Of a stretch of DNA of 64,000 nt, positions 1 through 13,083 are shown piece by piece. A program made the translations under genes and the position numbers. Below the pieces are notes generated by a model. The model did not search any database, was not told where the DNA came from, and saw only the letters and a program-made list of their open reading frames with translations. Every line of letters starts with the position of its first letter. The first letter of the stretch is position 1. This DNA is from Melieria omissa. Its lineage: Eukaryota; Arthropoda; Insecta; Diptera; Ulidiidae. The stretch spans positions 150,253,927 through 150,317,926 of the forward strand of contig OZ020267.1 of assembly GCA_963971225.1 (NCBI GenBank), read 5' to 3'.

Positions 1-2239
1 CATATCACTTGATTCGCTGCTTTTGGTTGAAACTGAAATAAATTCTCCGAAATTGACACACCCAACCTACGTCAATTTCTATGTGCTCAGCTGTTTTTGG
101 CTACAAATAAAAAATGAAAAAATCACATTGCAACAACAACCAACATTGCCACCTAAATATGTACATGAATTTCTTCTTTTGTGACTAACAAGCAAAAATT
201 TGTCTACATTTGTCGGCTGCATATTTTGTCACTTTTTCCCGCTGCCAGAACAGGGACTTTTCTCAGACACTTTCACACACACACACACAGAGCAATGCCT
301 GAGCAAACAAACGCAAAGCGCAGAACATTCATCTTCATTTATAAATGTCAATTGCTGCAAGGACATCACCACAAATAAAAAACCACAACAACAACATTAA
401 AAACTGAACCAACAGCGTCAACAATTGGAATCCACAATTTCAATGTTTTTTGTTTTGTTTTTGTTTTTATTGTATTATTATTTTTGTGTTTGTTCATTTT
501 TGTGCGACTTTGTTACCGCATGAAAAATTCAATTCAAATACTATTTTATTTATCTCAATTTGATTTTATTGCGAAATCAAGCAACTTTCAGCGTTTTACA
601 AGCAGCCAATTTCGACAAACGACGAATCGAATTGCTGCGCCGCTCAGCAATGCACGCAGCCACGTTGAGGTGCTTATTTAAATAAATCGACTGCTCATGC
701 ATACGAAATGAAGGTGAAGCAGCAAGGCTGCCAGGCGAGACTGTCAAAGCAGCAGCAGCCACACTTGAATTCGGTCGAAGTTGGAGTCGGAGTTGTCGTA
801 GGAAGATTGCTTTGTTATTTGATAGTGTTTAATGGTAGCAGTATTGATTTGCATGTGTGAGTGAGTGAGAGTGAGTGTGTGTGTGTTTACATTGCAAGCT
901 CAGCAACGTTTCGTATTACGCAAAGCAGCACAAATGACTTTGGCTGATGTTGAGCGCAATGATTTGCGAGAAGACAAGCTCAACTGCTACTCAACTGTTG
1001 GCTGCTCTCGCTCGGATTACATGGTTTTTACCATTTTTCTAGTCTTTTGGAAAAGTCTTTTTGGAAATGTGAATGTAGAAAATTCTGCAATTCCCCGTTT
1101 TTTTCAAGTTTCTTAAGCCGCTTAGAAGGCAAACATTGGCTGAGCGACTGCTGTCAACGTTGCGCTGTCAGTGTCACTCAAAAATATATGTCAGACAATG
1201 CGCTGTGTTAGTCTAGTTTTAGGCGTGCAGCAAAAACTGTCAAGCACTGAAATGGTTTTTTTAACGCTTTGTTTTTTTTTAATTTTTTGGTGTAACAGAC
1301 ATGGTTTTTTTGGGTTTTTCGGTTAAAATGAAAAATAGGGCAACAAGTCAGGCTGTGGTTTTGTTTGCTAAAAACTCATTGTGTTAGTGTTTTCATCATG
1401 GAAGTTCTTCATCATCGACCTCCAATGGAGTTTTCCATTTTCTGAGAAAAAAAAATCATTTTATATTTTCAACACCAAGCGCCATTACGTTTTTACTATC
1501 AACGTTGGCAATTCTTTGCAATTTTGCCCAATTTTTCTGAATTTTTCTGAATTTTTTTTCACATATTGTTTACGCACTCGACAGTCAACTTGGCGAACGC
1601 ATTCATCTTCATCGTTGAAAATTTTGTGTGACACTCCAATTGGACGCTGACGGACAGCATTTTGCTTGCACTCCAATGCACATTGCAATTTTTGTGCCTC
1701 GTTGCGTGCAAAACACACACACACTGGCAGCATTTTTCGACACTGTATGTGTGTGCGGAATTTTTCATTTTTATATTTTGTATCAATAAACATAGCAATG
1801 CATCATTGTGCGTTGAGGCTGTTGTGCTGAAAATCTTCAAAATATTATGAAGATATTTTTAAAGGGGAAAATTATGAGTTGGGAATAGCAAACAAATTGT
1901 AAAAAATGAAAACTATGCAATTTTGTTTAACATGAAAATAAATGTGTTGAAAAAGATTTCATTTTGTATAACCAAAAATTGGTTTTTTACGTTCACTAAA
2001 CTTAACTGAGCATAAATTCTCAACAAGGCTTTCACATCTGGCTCGATTTGCAGCTGTTCTGCGTGCTGTTCCATAACTATTATGTCGACACTGATTAGTT
2101 CGCTTAGAATTCATCTGTTTTTTGGTCGTTCTCGAGTTCTGCTTCCTTGTGATTTTCAGTCAAGTGCCATTGTTGTAATGCTGAATTGTGGTTTTCTTAG
2201 CCTTTGACCTATTTATCGTCCTTTTCTTTGTTGTATCTG
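1..2239. other. non-coding, no feature recognised
   Basis: Ordinary fly-type intergenic or intronic DNA with CA/GT runs (277-289, 875-890) and poly-T runs near 1260-1320. Open frames are short and lack conserved motifs. Confidence 0.6.
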
Positions 2240-3745
2240 TTTGATTGAAGGATCTTTACTCATTTTGATTGATTGTGTTTGGCCAAAATGTACTGAAAAT
2301 GATCCACAAACAATCAAGGAGAATCTATTAGGTCACTCAATGCATGATTCTCAACATTTCCAAAGACTTATTAAACCCATACATAATCTCCAAGAGGATT
2401 CTTCACTCATTTTGATTGACTGTCTTATGCCAAAATGTTTTTGAAATCTCTTAGGTGTATGCAATGTTTCCAAGAGCTTGCAAAAACCATACATAATCTC
2501 TAAGTTGATTCTTCAGCTTGGAAAACCTATAGTAAATCTCCAAGAAGGCTCTTCACTCATTCTTATTGGATATGTTTGGCCAGCACAATAATCCACAAAC
2601 CATTTATTTGGTGCTTTGATGAATAAATCCCATCATCTCTGCTTGGAAAACCTGTACATAAACTCCACGAAGGGTCTTCACCTTGTAACACCTGTACTTA
2701 GTTTCCAAGATGATTCTTCACTCATTTTGATTGATTGTAGTTGGCTAAAAGGTTCTGAAAATGATCCACAATCAATGATAATGATCTATAATAATTTATT
2801 AAGTGACTGAATGCATGAATACCAACATTTTCAATTACTCAAAATCCCATACATAATCTCCAAGATGATTCTTCACTCATTTTGTTTGATTGTTTTTGAC
2901 CAGAATACTCTGTAAATTATCCAAAAACCATATATTGAGTGCATGAACCACACCATCTCTTCTTTAAAAACCTACACATAATCTCCAAGAAGGGTCTTAA
3001 GCCTGGAAAACCTACACTTAATTTCCAAGTTCATTTATCTCTCGTTTTGAATGATTATATTTGGTCCGAATGTTGTGCAAATTTACCACAAACAATCTAT
3101 GGCGATCACTAAGGCAAATTGAAGTGCTCCAATTGCTTAGAAAGATTTCTTGGTTGATTTCTTAAAAGATATTCTTGGTTTCTAAGATGGTTCTTCACTC
3201 GTTCAGTTTGATTGCGTATGGCCACATCCATTGTATACATCGATGTTTCCTGCAAATCCATAAGGTGAATGTAATGTTTCCAACGGCTTAGAAAACCCAT
3301 ACATAATCTATCTCCTCACACATTCTGATTACTTTTGTTTGACCAAAAAGTTCTGCAAATGATTGAAAAGAATATATGACAAACTATTAGGTGACTCAAT
3401 GCATGAATCTCAACGTTTGTAACTATGAGTATTTAAGAAAACTTATAATTCATTTCCAAGAAAGTTCTTCACTCATTTTGATAGATTGTATTTGGTTCGA
3501 ATGTTCTGAAAATGATTCACAATCAATCTGTGATAATCTATTAAGTCATGAATGATGAATCCCAACATTTTCAATTGCTTTAAAGCCACTTACATAATCT
3601 CCAAAATGATTCTTCACTCATTTTGATTGATTGTTTTTGACCAGAATACTCTGCAAATGATCCAAAAACCATCTATGCAGTGCTTCGATGCATTAAACCC
3701 ATTATCTCTGCTTCGAAAACCTACACATAATCTCCAAGATACAGA
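2240..3745. repeat. degenerate tandem array, unit about 150 bp
   Basis: About ten imperfect copies share the phrases CATAATCTCCAAGANGATTC, CACTCATTTTGATTGATTG and AAATGATCCACAAACAAT. Spacings between successive CACTCATTTTGATTGATTG blocks are about 147-170 bases. Short open frames here only restate the repeat. Confidence 0.92.
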
Positions 3746-6222
3746 GTCCATCTCCAATTCCTTTCTTGCATTTCTTACCTACGACTTAAGTTGTCTTTAA
3801 AATATTAATTACGATTTATATATACTTTCCAAGCACTTAAATTTCCATCAAATTCAAACCTTATTGAAGAGTTAATGTTTTGTTGTGTATTAGTGCCGTC
3901 AACACCTTTCAATCGCACTCAAAGCGCACTTCTCAAAAGCAATTTAAATGTTTGGCACTCTAACCAATCTATGTTGGTTTTCTGGCAAATTGCTTTTCTC
4001 TTGAAATTCCTTAATTTTCCACGCTGCTAGCCTGCTCAACTGTTGTGGTTTATGCGCAGCGTCCAGCTTGATTGAAAGCACTTTAGCCTAATGTAAAACA
4101 GCTTCGAGGAATTTCAAGCATTCGCCAGGTAGCTGTTAGTGTAATAATTGAATGGGGTTTGCATGAAACTTTTACCAGAAGAAAAGCAAAAAATTATCAA
4201 ATTCAGATATTTCGAAAACGATGGGTTGGGAAGCACATTCCACAGTTCAGTCGGTCATTACACTCGTTCGAACGTTCGTCTCTTCTCGGCGCAGCACAGC
4301 ACAGCTTGCATGCGTTGTCAGGGCCGACCAGCGTGGTAATAAATTTCCACAATACTCCACTAATTTACTTGATACGCTACATGCAATTTGCTGTCATGGC
4401 AGCAGGCAAACACGCACAGCGTTCGGCGCCCAACGCACCACAGCCACTCAAGTGGCAGCAGAAATTGTGCAAGAAAAACGCTGGCAGTAAACCGGAAAGC
4501 AGAAGAGTTATTGGAGAGGGAAAAAAAATATTGTTTTACGTGTTGGAAATGATGAGCGGCACTACGTGCAAGCAGCCGACGCAAGCAGGTCAACTAAAGT
4601 GGCGAACGTTGTTGACTAAAGTTGCAGGAAAAGTGCAAAGTGGGTGTGGTGGGAGGGGAAGTGAGCGGGCGGGGAGTGTTGGAGCAAATATTTATCAGCT
4701 GTTGTCGTAAAGTTGTTAGGCAGTTGGCGTTTGTGCTGAGATGAGAAAAAAAACTACTTGCAAGCGCTGGGCCAACGGGTGGTATGAGTAATTTTCGAGT
4801 CGAACAAGGTGCAAGCTGCTCGTTGGCTATGCAGTCGCCAAGTGCAAAGTGCGACAATCTAATTTGTTGCTCAACCACTTGTTGCTGTCATATTTTAATT
4901 GCAAATATTAAATGCAATGCAGGCGCAGGCAAACGAGGCCACCAAGTAAATGAAGCAAGAAGAGTTTTCATGTGCAGCGAATTAAAGATGCTTTCAGGCG
5001 TTTAATTTAATTTCGTTGCTTTGGCTTTGAGCAAATTTAAAGGATACAGCTAAATGCACTTCATTTGGGTGCACATTGTTGTGAAAATATTAATGAAATT
5101 TTGGGCGGCAGGTATATTCGCCGCCATGGGCCGTGATAATCCGCAGGCTCGAACACACATGCGGCGTGTTTGTGCGCGCCGATAGGAAGTTGCAATGCGT
5201 TTGCTTGTCAGCTGCTTGTGTGCTTGCAATTTGAGGCAGCCAGCTCGCTGCGGCGCTTAAGGATTATTTTGCTTGCTGGCACAATGGCGCTCGGCTGACT
5301 GCTGTCAACGCATGTGGCATGTCGTTGCATTTCCTACCCGCGCGTAATTTATGCACGTTGCCGCGTTGATTACTGCCAGAGCCGTAACTGGTTGCAAATA
5401 GAAATGGCATCCAACAGCGATGACAATGATGACGATGACGACGACTGGTGGCGCCTACTCGGCGCACATTTGCGTGTGAATTTGATTCATGATATGTGGG
5501 TTTTTACACGTTCACCTTACCCACTCAATGTGTGTGCATATGTGCACTTGTTGTTGTTGTTTTACTCGCTGCTGTTGCATATTTGCATACGTGTACTGCA
5601 CACTGCTCGCTGCTGGCTGTTTGTTATGCAGCCACATGACGCTGCGCTCGAAATTATGCCGCACGACACGGCATCACTGTGCCGATCTCAACTGAGTCGG
5701 TGTTGGCGCAGCAAAGCCTTTGCGCAATTTGCATTAGACGCATTCCACTTTCTGCAGCAAGTGGCGCTAAAGTTCTTCAAAAGAAGAAGAAAACAGTGGC
5801 GTCTGTATGGTAAAAGTGTAATCAACTATTTTATTATATTTTATTTTTATAGTTGCAACTTTTAGGCGCCAGCCAGTTGAGTGTAAGTAGTTCTTGAAGA
5901 AGAGAGAGCACAGAAAATGTTTTGGCAACAAGAAGAAGAAGATAAACAAGCCAGCAATTAATTCCTAAAGCCATTAATTAAATCACGCACATAAATTATT
6001 CCACTACGTGGGTGGTAAGAACATTTAGTTTAGTTATGTGTGCTTGAGGTTTTGTTGAGTTGAGCTTAACCTGCTTAGTGTAGGTTGAAACGGAATATGA
6101 ACCCATGACTTGAATGACTTGTATGGCAATGCTCTGGTCACTGAGTCATAGTGTTTAACAGCTCGTTACCGGGTTACGGCCTGTCGTAAAAGTTCTCTCT
6201 AGGCGCTTCTGCTTTGCGCGTG
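3746..6222. other. non-coding, no gene recognised
   Basis: This is less AT-rich than its surroundings, with open frames 4159-4710 and 5314-5865 that carry no recognisable domain. A GATGACGATGACGACGAC run at 5420-5445 mimics an acidic peptide. I see no splice-linked coding structure. Confidence 0.55.
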
Positions 6223-6230
6223 ACTTTACG

Positions 6231-7093
6231 TAGTGTTGCCATATCAGAAGATTTCCTTGTAGATTTAGGAGATTCTTGGCCCTTTAGGAGCATTTTTAAG
6301 GAGAAGAATTGTTAAGGAGACATTGTAGGAGATTTTGATGATGATACATCTGACATCATTAGTGGCACTGAATCCTTGAATATTGAAAGCTGAAGTGTCT
6401 AACCTAATTTAATTAAATTTTATGCCTCAAAGTGTATAGTTTAGAATGAAGGAAGGATTTCCTGCCGATCTAATTTTGTATATGTTTTTTTCATGTTAAG
6501 TTGTTGTTAGGCTGAAGCTAAATGAATATATTGTTACGAAAATTACGTCTCTAAGTTCGTATCTGGATTGTGCTTGAAAAATAAAACCACTTCAATTATT
6601 TCGCGCAAACGCAGCCAAAAACCAACAATCACTTTATTTACAGATTTACACTTTGCTTGTATCTACACTTGTTACTACTTTGCGTATTCAACTAAGACTC
6701 GACCATCTGCGCTGCACACTGCTGCCTTTTATACCTGCCTGGTTATCGCGCCGACTGCTTTAGCACATTCCAATTGGACAATGCTCGACCATTCTCGCAC
6801 AGCCCATCACCTTCGTGAACCATTCTTGCCATATCGTAATTATAGCCAGTTTGCCGTACTCTAAAGTGCGTGCCTAAAAGTATGCCCATAAAAGCATTCA
6901 TGCATAGAACAGCAACAGAGTGCCTCATCGTTACAATATAAATACATTTTTATTTTATTATGTGAGGTACAAATCCCTTAGTTAATAATGACAAAAATAA
7001 AAAAAATTTGGAAATTTTTTAAATGTTTGGAAGAAAATTTCAGTTTTATTGTAAGTCTTAGGAGGAAGCCATTTCAGCTATCTGGCAACACTG
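6231..7093. mobile_element. hAT-like non-autonomous element, 863 bp
   Basis: Left end TAGTGTTGCCATATCAG and right end CAGTGTTGCCAGATAGC (reverse complement) are inverted. The flanks actttacg (6223-6230) and attttacg (7094-7101) form an 8-bp target duplication with one mismatch, as expected for hAT. There is a run of GATTTAGGAGATT and TTAGGAG motifs near the left end. No transposase is visible; open frames inside (for example 6568-6864) lack recognisable motifs. It shares its ends with the element at 16958-20613. Confidence 0.75.
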
Positions 7094-7289
7094 ATTTTAC
7101 GAGTTGGTCACACCATGAAATGATAAGGTGCCATCTTACCGAAAACACAGTCTCCCACTTTGCCCTCGAACAACTTCTGAGCTAGAATACCCAAGAAAAA
7201 ATAGGCTGCCAACTATTCATTAAGTAATTTCATAGTTTTCAAAAAAGTAAATGATTAAAAAGAGAAACAGATTTAAAAGATTTGCCTGT

Positions 7290-8400
7290 CGAAGGCAGAC
7301 AGAACATTCATCGTTATGGACAGGAATGTGGACTAGAAGTGACTTGAATGAAAGAGGAAAAGAGAGATAGAGGTCAAGTTAAGTGTTTGTCTTCAAAGGA
7401 GACAGATTTTTGGCCTATTTTGATGCTATGAAGTAGGATTAAAATTTCAAGAAGATTCTGCTAAATTTTGCTTTGAAAAAACACCATGGTAGATCTTTCA
7501 ATAAGCATGAAGGCATCTGGAGACCTGTTAATCAACCAGCGGACACCATTATACATGGATAAAAGAGGAGAAGATAGATGAGACCGTCCCTGACCTGTGT
7601 CTGAAGTTTCAAGAAGTGAAGGAAAACAAACCATGGCACATCCTACTATAAGCATGAAGGCATCTGGAAACTTGTTATTCAACCAGCGGACACCAGAAAA
7701 CATGAACGATAGAGGAGAAGAGAGACGAGACCGTCCCTGACATGTGTCTAAAGTTTCAAGAAATTTTTGCCATGTGAAGGAACACAAACCATGCCACATC
7801 CTTCTATAAGTATGAAGGCATCTTGAAACTGAAACTGCAATAAAATCGAAAGAAGTTTTGAGGTCTTTTAAGAGTGCTGAGTAGGAAAACCATCAAGGTA
7901 CATCCTTCTTTCAGCATGAAGGCATCTGGGAACCTTTTATTCAACCAGCGGACACGAGAACACATAAATGAAAGAGGAGGGGAGAAATGAGGCCGCCCTC
8001 AAAGCAGACAGATTTTAGATCTATTCTAATGCTATAAAGTATGTCTGAAGTTTTAAGAAGTTTCTGCCATGTGAAGGAAAACAAACCATGGCACATCCTT
8101 CTATAAGCATGAAGGTATCTGGAAACTCAAACTGCAGTAAAATTGAAAGAAGTTTTCATGTCTTTCAAAAGTGTGGTGCTGAGTAGGAAAAGCACTATGG
8201 TACAACCTTCTATAAGCCTGAAGACATCTGAAAACCTTTTGATTTAAGAAGAAAACTTTTGGAAACCTATTCAAAAAGTTTCTGTCATATGAAGAAAAAC
8301 ACACCGTGACACCTTCTAGCATAAGCATAAGAAATCTAGAAACCTCTTGACCAACTACTACTACTACGACTAACCAACGGACACTCAATTCGGAGTAAAA
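7290..8400. repeat. degenerate tandem array, unit about 100-200 bp
   Basis: The phrase CTATAAGCATGAAGGCATCT recurs near 7498, 7650, 7803, 7910, 8100 and 8210. It is accompanied by TTCAACCAGCGGACACC, AGAGGAGAAGAGAGA and CCATGTGAAGGAAAACAAACC. No gene is seen. The array directly abuts the family F MITE at 8402. Confidence 0.9.
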
Positions 8401-8401
8401 T

Positions 8402-9058
8402 TTAACCATTTCGACCCCAAAGTTGCCTTAGAAAGTTGCCGGAAAGTTCCCAACTTCACCTATTTGTCATCTTATAGCAAAACCTACGATTGATTTATGG
8501 GTTTAATTTAAGTAGGCACCAACAACTAAATATTTTTAGAAGTGATTCAAAGCGAATTACAAAAATGTTACTGTTATGCCCGAAATAATGTCCAATAATT
8601 TGCAGCTATATCAGCGAAAGTTTGTGTTCTAATTGAAGTCTACGAATTGGGCGCGATTGCTCAAAACTCTGTTTCTTTAAAATTGGTTAAATAAAATCAA
8701 AAAGTGATAATTTTGTATTTTTCCATAAATATGAAGTAATTTTTCTAAAACTAAAAAATATTGCTACAAAATTTATCTAACCCGTTTTACGCTAAAATTG
8801 TTCAAAAGTTAACTAAGTCTAGAACTCTAACAAAGAGGTGTGGCGACTTCAAATGTCGTGTGCAAACTTCTTAGGTCTCAACTTTCAGACATTTGTGTCC
8901 TTACTAGCGTCTAATTTATTTTTTTGTTATGACAACATTAATAAAACTTTGGTCTTTATTGCTTTAAATCGACTTCAAATTTAGTTAAATGTTTCATGAT
9001 TTAAATACCAAAAAGTAATATTGAGACACAAAATACAAATCGGGTTTGATAGGGTTAA
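8402..9058 (-). mobile_element. TTAA-flanked MITE (family F), copy 1
   Basis: The copy is bounded by TTAA on both sides, with ends CCATTTCGACCCCAAAG at the left and, as reverse complement, CCCTATCAAACCCG at the right. The inside matches the copies at 22968 and 58939 when reversed: shared blocks include CGACATTTGAAGTC, CAAACGCGCCCA (here in variant form), TTTTGGTATTTAAATCATGA and the ATTTTAGC..AACGGGTTA stretch. Length is 657 bp and there is no coding potential. TTAA duplication plus CCC ends are typical of piggyBac-type elements. Confidence 0.78.
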
Positions 9059-9256
9059 AGCAGTTTTGGATTATTTTAAGATTTTGAGTGGAAAGAAGTG
9101 GTAGCTTTCGAATGAGTTTGAGGTAAAATTCAACTTCTTAACATTCTAGAAGGCAAACAACAAAGTGGATCAAGTCTTACAAAACTCAACAAATACTTAG
9201 TTTAATTCATAGACAAAATTTAATCAGGATTTTCAACATGCGAAACCAATTCCTGG

Positions 9257-9322
9257 CCTCAGAAAACGAATGTCGTATGTTCCATTAGGCTTGGCAAGAC
9301 ATACGACATTTATTTTCTCAGG
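9257..9322 (+). ncRNA. microRNA-like hairpin 1
   Basis: The 24-base arms 9257-9280 and 9299-9322 pair at 21 positions around an 18-base loop. The stem core is AATGTCGTATGT with ACATACGACATT. Stem length and loop size fit a pre-miRNA. The strand is not determined; the fold exists in either transcript. Confidence 0.5.
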
Positions 9323-12300
9323 CGTCGAGTTGGCGCTACTTTTGCTGGGTATGTCGAATTTTTTGTTGTTGTTGTATTACAGCTGTTACAGCTCTTTCAA
9401 AAGACACGATTCACTGGCAAACAGCTGCACAACGCCAGCAGTATTCACACACACACTCACACACACACCCACTTATGATTAATGCCAGCATATGTTTCCT
9501 TTCAGCTTGTCGGCCTGCCAGCCTGGCAGTCTGTCGATGTATGTTAAGGCTGTGCAAAATATTGCCGCAACGTGCTGCTTCGCTGTTGCATCGCCATGCA
9601 ATTTACGACGTGGTGTGCGCTTTTAGCGGGCACCGTTTTGTGCGTGCTAGGCCGCCATTGCTGCTGATTATTAAGTCTTAGTCGCTGTCGAGCAGGTAAA
9701 ACAGGCACACACGTGCATACCTACATACGTATGTGTGTGTTGTCTAGGTAAATGCACACATATGGCTGCCTAAGTGTGTAAGTGCAGCATTAGTTGGCGC
9801 TTTGCAGTGACGCTGACTGGGCTGATTGAAATGGCACTCAGTGATGGATGTTTGGGCATTTTCGATTGTAGTTAATGTGGACTGAGTCCTGAGTGGATAT
9901 GCAGTTTTAAAGGACATACTATTACAAGAGAACTGTGCTTAAATTTAGATCTGACTACATTATCCTGTCAAGTTTTTGAAAATTTTTACAGAAAATGTTG
10001 CAATTTTAAGAGGCAATCAGTTGAAGCTGCCATCTCAAAACTGCACTATGTGTGTTTCTAGACAAATTTAAGTAGATAGTGACAACTTGCCAAATATTGT
10101 TGCTGCAGAAAACGAATGTCGTATGTTCCATTGAATTTCATAGCACATACGACAAACGTTTTCTCAGGCGACCATATGTCGAAATAAATTGCTGCAAAGA
10201 ATGCTTGCTCGCTGCTCAGGCAAGCGGCGTATGACGTCAGCTCGCTAATTAACCCATAATGCACCGAAGCAACGCTCAGCCAACACTCGAATCGTAATAG
10301 TGCAACTTGCTCTCAGCAATGTTAGCTGCATAGACTTTTCAACTGCATTCAGTCCGACTGGCAAATGCTTCTTCTAGTTTCACTTTATGCAGCTGCAGCC
10401 AGCACTTTGCTGCCATTCTTCCTGGCCACTGATTATGAGGTCCTTTATGAGTAGAGCCTGTAATTTGGCTCCTAATTGCACAAAGGCAAATTCAAATTCA
10501 TCTACCTTGGTGGCATGGGCGCTCATTTATTTTACTGTGGTTACGCTTATTGCAACTTCATGAAGCCGTAAGTGTGCCGAGACAACAACAACCAACCTGC
10601 CCACCGTTTGTCTGTGCATACTTTACCGAAATTTCGCCAGCGTTACTGCAATTCGCCAAAGCGTTAACCTCAAATGCGGTCTGGCAACTTTGCACATTTT
10701 ACACACACACAGACAAATATATTTTCTTAAAATATGCGCCATAATAAAATTCTCACTTTGACTTTTGCGGCTGCACAACGGTAGCTGGCAGCGCAACCGC
10801 GAAACGCTGCCAGTGTTGCACACTGCGGCATCGATACACGGGAGACGCATTTGTTTATTTAACCCAATATCCGACAGTTTAGTTGCGCTTCCGCAGTGGC
10901 TGGGCGTGCCAGCCGGGCAGCTCATGTCCGCCAATGGTCGCGTTGGTGTCTGGGCACAGCTGACAGCTGTTGTTGTTGGCGGTGGTAATGCGAGCTCGAC
11001 GCGCAAAAGGCCAACTTTCCTTGCTGAAATTTATCTGCAACACGACAGCAAATAATAAACAACAACAACAGCATCAATGGCAGCCGTAAGGCAACTAGAT
11101 AAACTGCGCAATGAGTCGACTAACAAGGGCCCACAATTTCTGCCAAACAATATAAACAGTGCATCTCCCTCTAACTTGCACATAGTGCCATGTCTATCTC
11201 TCTTTTTCTTTGCGAAGTGACTTTTGGCCAAGCGGCAAAGCGAGCCCAGTGTTGAACTTTGTGCAAGCCAAATGGCCAAAGTGCACACCAAAGGCCAAAC
11301 TTATAACACAACAACAAACACAATACAACTATAACAACAACAACAGCACTTACAACAACTACAAAAGTCCACCAACTGAACACAACACGTCCAATGCGGC
11401 AAGTTTTTGCTGAATTTCCTTGGAACACTCATACACGCAGCGGCGGGGGCGACAGAGGCGACGGAGGCGACACAGCCGACCGACGAAACCACGTGGTGGC
11501 GTGTGAAAACATTAGCGACACACAAGCCAAAGTGTTCGAGGTAGGCCAAGTTTTATTTGTCGCCTTCGTTGGTGTTATTTGTAATTGTTGCTGTTTTTTG
11601 TTCTGTTCTTGTTGCTGTTGCTGCTGTAAATTGTTCATGTTGCTTTAAAGTGTGGCAACATTGGCAGCTGTACTGTAGTGGCTGCGGTCGCGCCCTGCAT
11701 TGCCACATATGTTGGCGGCAAATAAGCCACACCAACAACAAAAACAACTACAACAAGAATTACATTGCACTGTGAGACACAGCACAATGAAAAGCGCCAA
11801 GTTTCCGCTGTGGCCGTTGTTGTTCTGGTTGTTTATGTTGTTTTTGGTCATATGACAACGGAAGCGGAAAAGCTAAACATGGAAGCAACAAACAATGCCA
11901 ACAATGCATTAGCGTGAATAATTTTAAGTAATTATTTTAGAACGCCAAGACTGTCGAAGCAACCAGACGAAAGGGGTGTCAGAATGGAAGATAATTCGTC
12001 CGGAAACGCGACAGGATGCACGAATGGTTTGTGCAATGTAGCTGGGCAATTTGTTGATTGCCAAACAAAGGCGTCGAAATGTGTTGAGACAAAGCAGATG
12101 TGCGTCGTTCGGTGTTTTCGGGCGCATTGTCAGACGACACATTTCGCTTATTAGTTTGACAATTAACAAAAGTGTTGTGTGTGTGTGGAAACAGTTATTA
12201 AAATTATGCAGCACATTATGAAATTATGGAAATGATGAAATTTGTTATATAATTGAATGGGAGGACAGCTGGTTAGAATCAAATTTGTTAATGGCAGCAA

Positions 12301-12617
12301 TGAGTTAAGTTGTTTGAGCATACTATGTAACAGTGAACATTTATTTGATATGTCAGATATGTATTTTAGATCCAGTTGAGTACTGAAAAACTGGATATTT
12401 GAAATTTTATATTTACACTAAAAAATTGGACTTACGATCAAAAAACAGTTTTTGGGGGTTTTATTCGAGTTTCAACATTTATAAGTTACATATATAGTTA
12501 CGATATATCATTCATAAAAGTATATATAGATGCTTGTAACGGCATATACTTTAACGTATTATCATGAAAAAATTATCATTCTTCAAGTATATCTAAAACT
12601 TGGGCTATATTTTCACC
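9323..12617. other. non-coding, apart from hairpin 2
   Basis: Contains CA runs (9447-9470, 10700-10712), CAACAA-rich DNA (11055-11080, 11310-11360) and complementary GTTGTTGTT tracts. Open frames on both strands at 10623-11775 are driven by these trinucleotide tracts and show no domain. Confidence 0.55.
10103..10168 (+). ncRNA. microRNA-like hairpin 2
   Basis: It has the same stem as hairpin 1 (AGAAAACGAATGTCGTATGT), with 18 of 20 bases pairing to the other arm. The loop, CATTGAATTTCATAGC, is different. It keeps the flanking CTCAGGCG after the 3' arm seen in hairpin 1. Confidence 0.5.
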
Positions 12618-12678
12618 TAAGAAATCAAATGTCGTATGTGCTACTAAGCTCTGTGAAACATACGACACTCAATTTCTA
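12618..12678 (+). ncRNA. microRNA-like hairpin 3
   Basis: Arm AGAAATCAAATGTCGTATGT pairs with ACATACGACACTCAATTTCT with three mismatches; the loop is CTACTAAGCTCTGTGA. The core AATGTCGTATGT is identical to that of hairpins 1 and 2, while the base of the stem differs. It lies in the first unit of a 204-bp tandem duplication. Confidence 0.5.
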
Positions 12679-12821
12679 CGACATTGATATGGCGTTCAAC
12701 TTAAGTGATTATTTTTAAAATTTTTTTCGTTTGACAAGAGAAAAACTTCAGCACATAGCTTAGAGTTCTTTGTATTCTAAACACTTGCCAGATATTTTTT
12801 AATAAGAAATCAAAAGCTGCC

Positions 12822-12882
12822 TAAGAAATCAAATGTCGTATGTGCTACTAAGCTCTATGGTACATACGACTTTCGATTTCTA
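12822..12882 (+). ncRNA. microRNA-like hairpin 4
   Basis: A second copy of hairpin 3 lies exactly 204 bp downstream. Changes in the 3' arm (ACATACGACTTTCGATTTCT) keep 17 of 20 pairs. The loop is CTACTAAGCTCTATGG. The paired structure is retained despite substitutions in the arm. Confidence 0.5.
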
Positions 12883-13083
12883 GAATGTTGATATAGAGTT
12901 TCAAGTAAAACTATTTATTTTTATATTTTTTCGTATGTAAAGAGAGAAATTTCAGCACACAGCTTAGAGTCATTTGTGTGTTTAACACTTGCCAGATATT
13001 TTGATATAAACCAACGAGTAATATTTGACTAGTCACAGTTTTTGGGTTAGAAAAGACTCACAGATCAGACAGGCTGTCACATA

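Larger units (their letters stand above)
12618..13060. repeat. tandem duplication carrying hairpins 3 and 4
   Basis: Two units of about 204 bp each contain a hairpin and then a spacer with TTCAGCACAYAGCTTAGAGT and ACACTTGCCAGATATTTT. The second unit is continued by TTAGAAAAGACTCAC before the mariner insertion. A third, more diverged spacer copy, without the hairpin, lies at about 14920-15045 beyond the mariner. Confidence 0.8.

Noticed and set aside
4159..4710. 183-codon frame on the plus strand
   Set aside because: No domain, no homologous motif, biased composition; overlapped by equally long frames in other phases.
5314..5865. 183-codon frame with an Asp-rich run
   Set aside because: The acidic run is a GATGACGAC trinucleotide repeat and the rest shows no protein-like motif.
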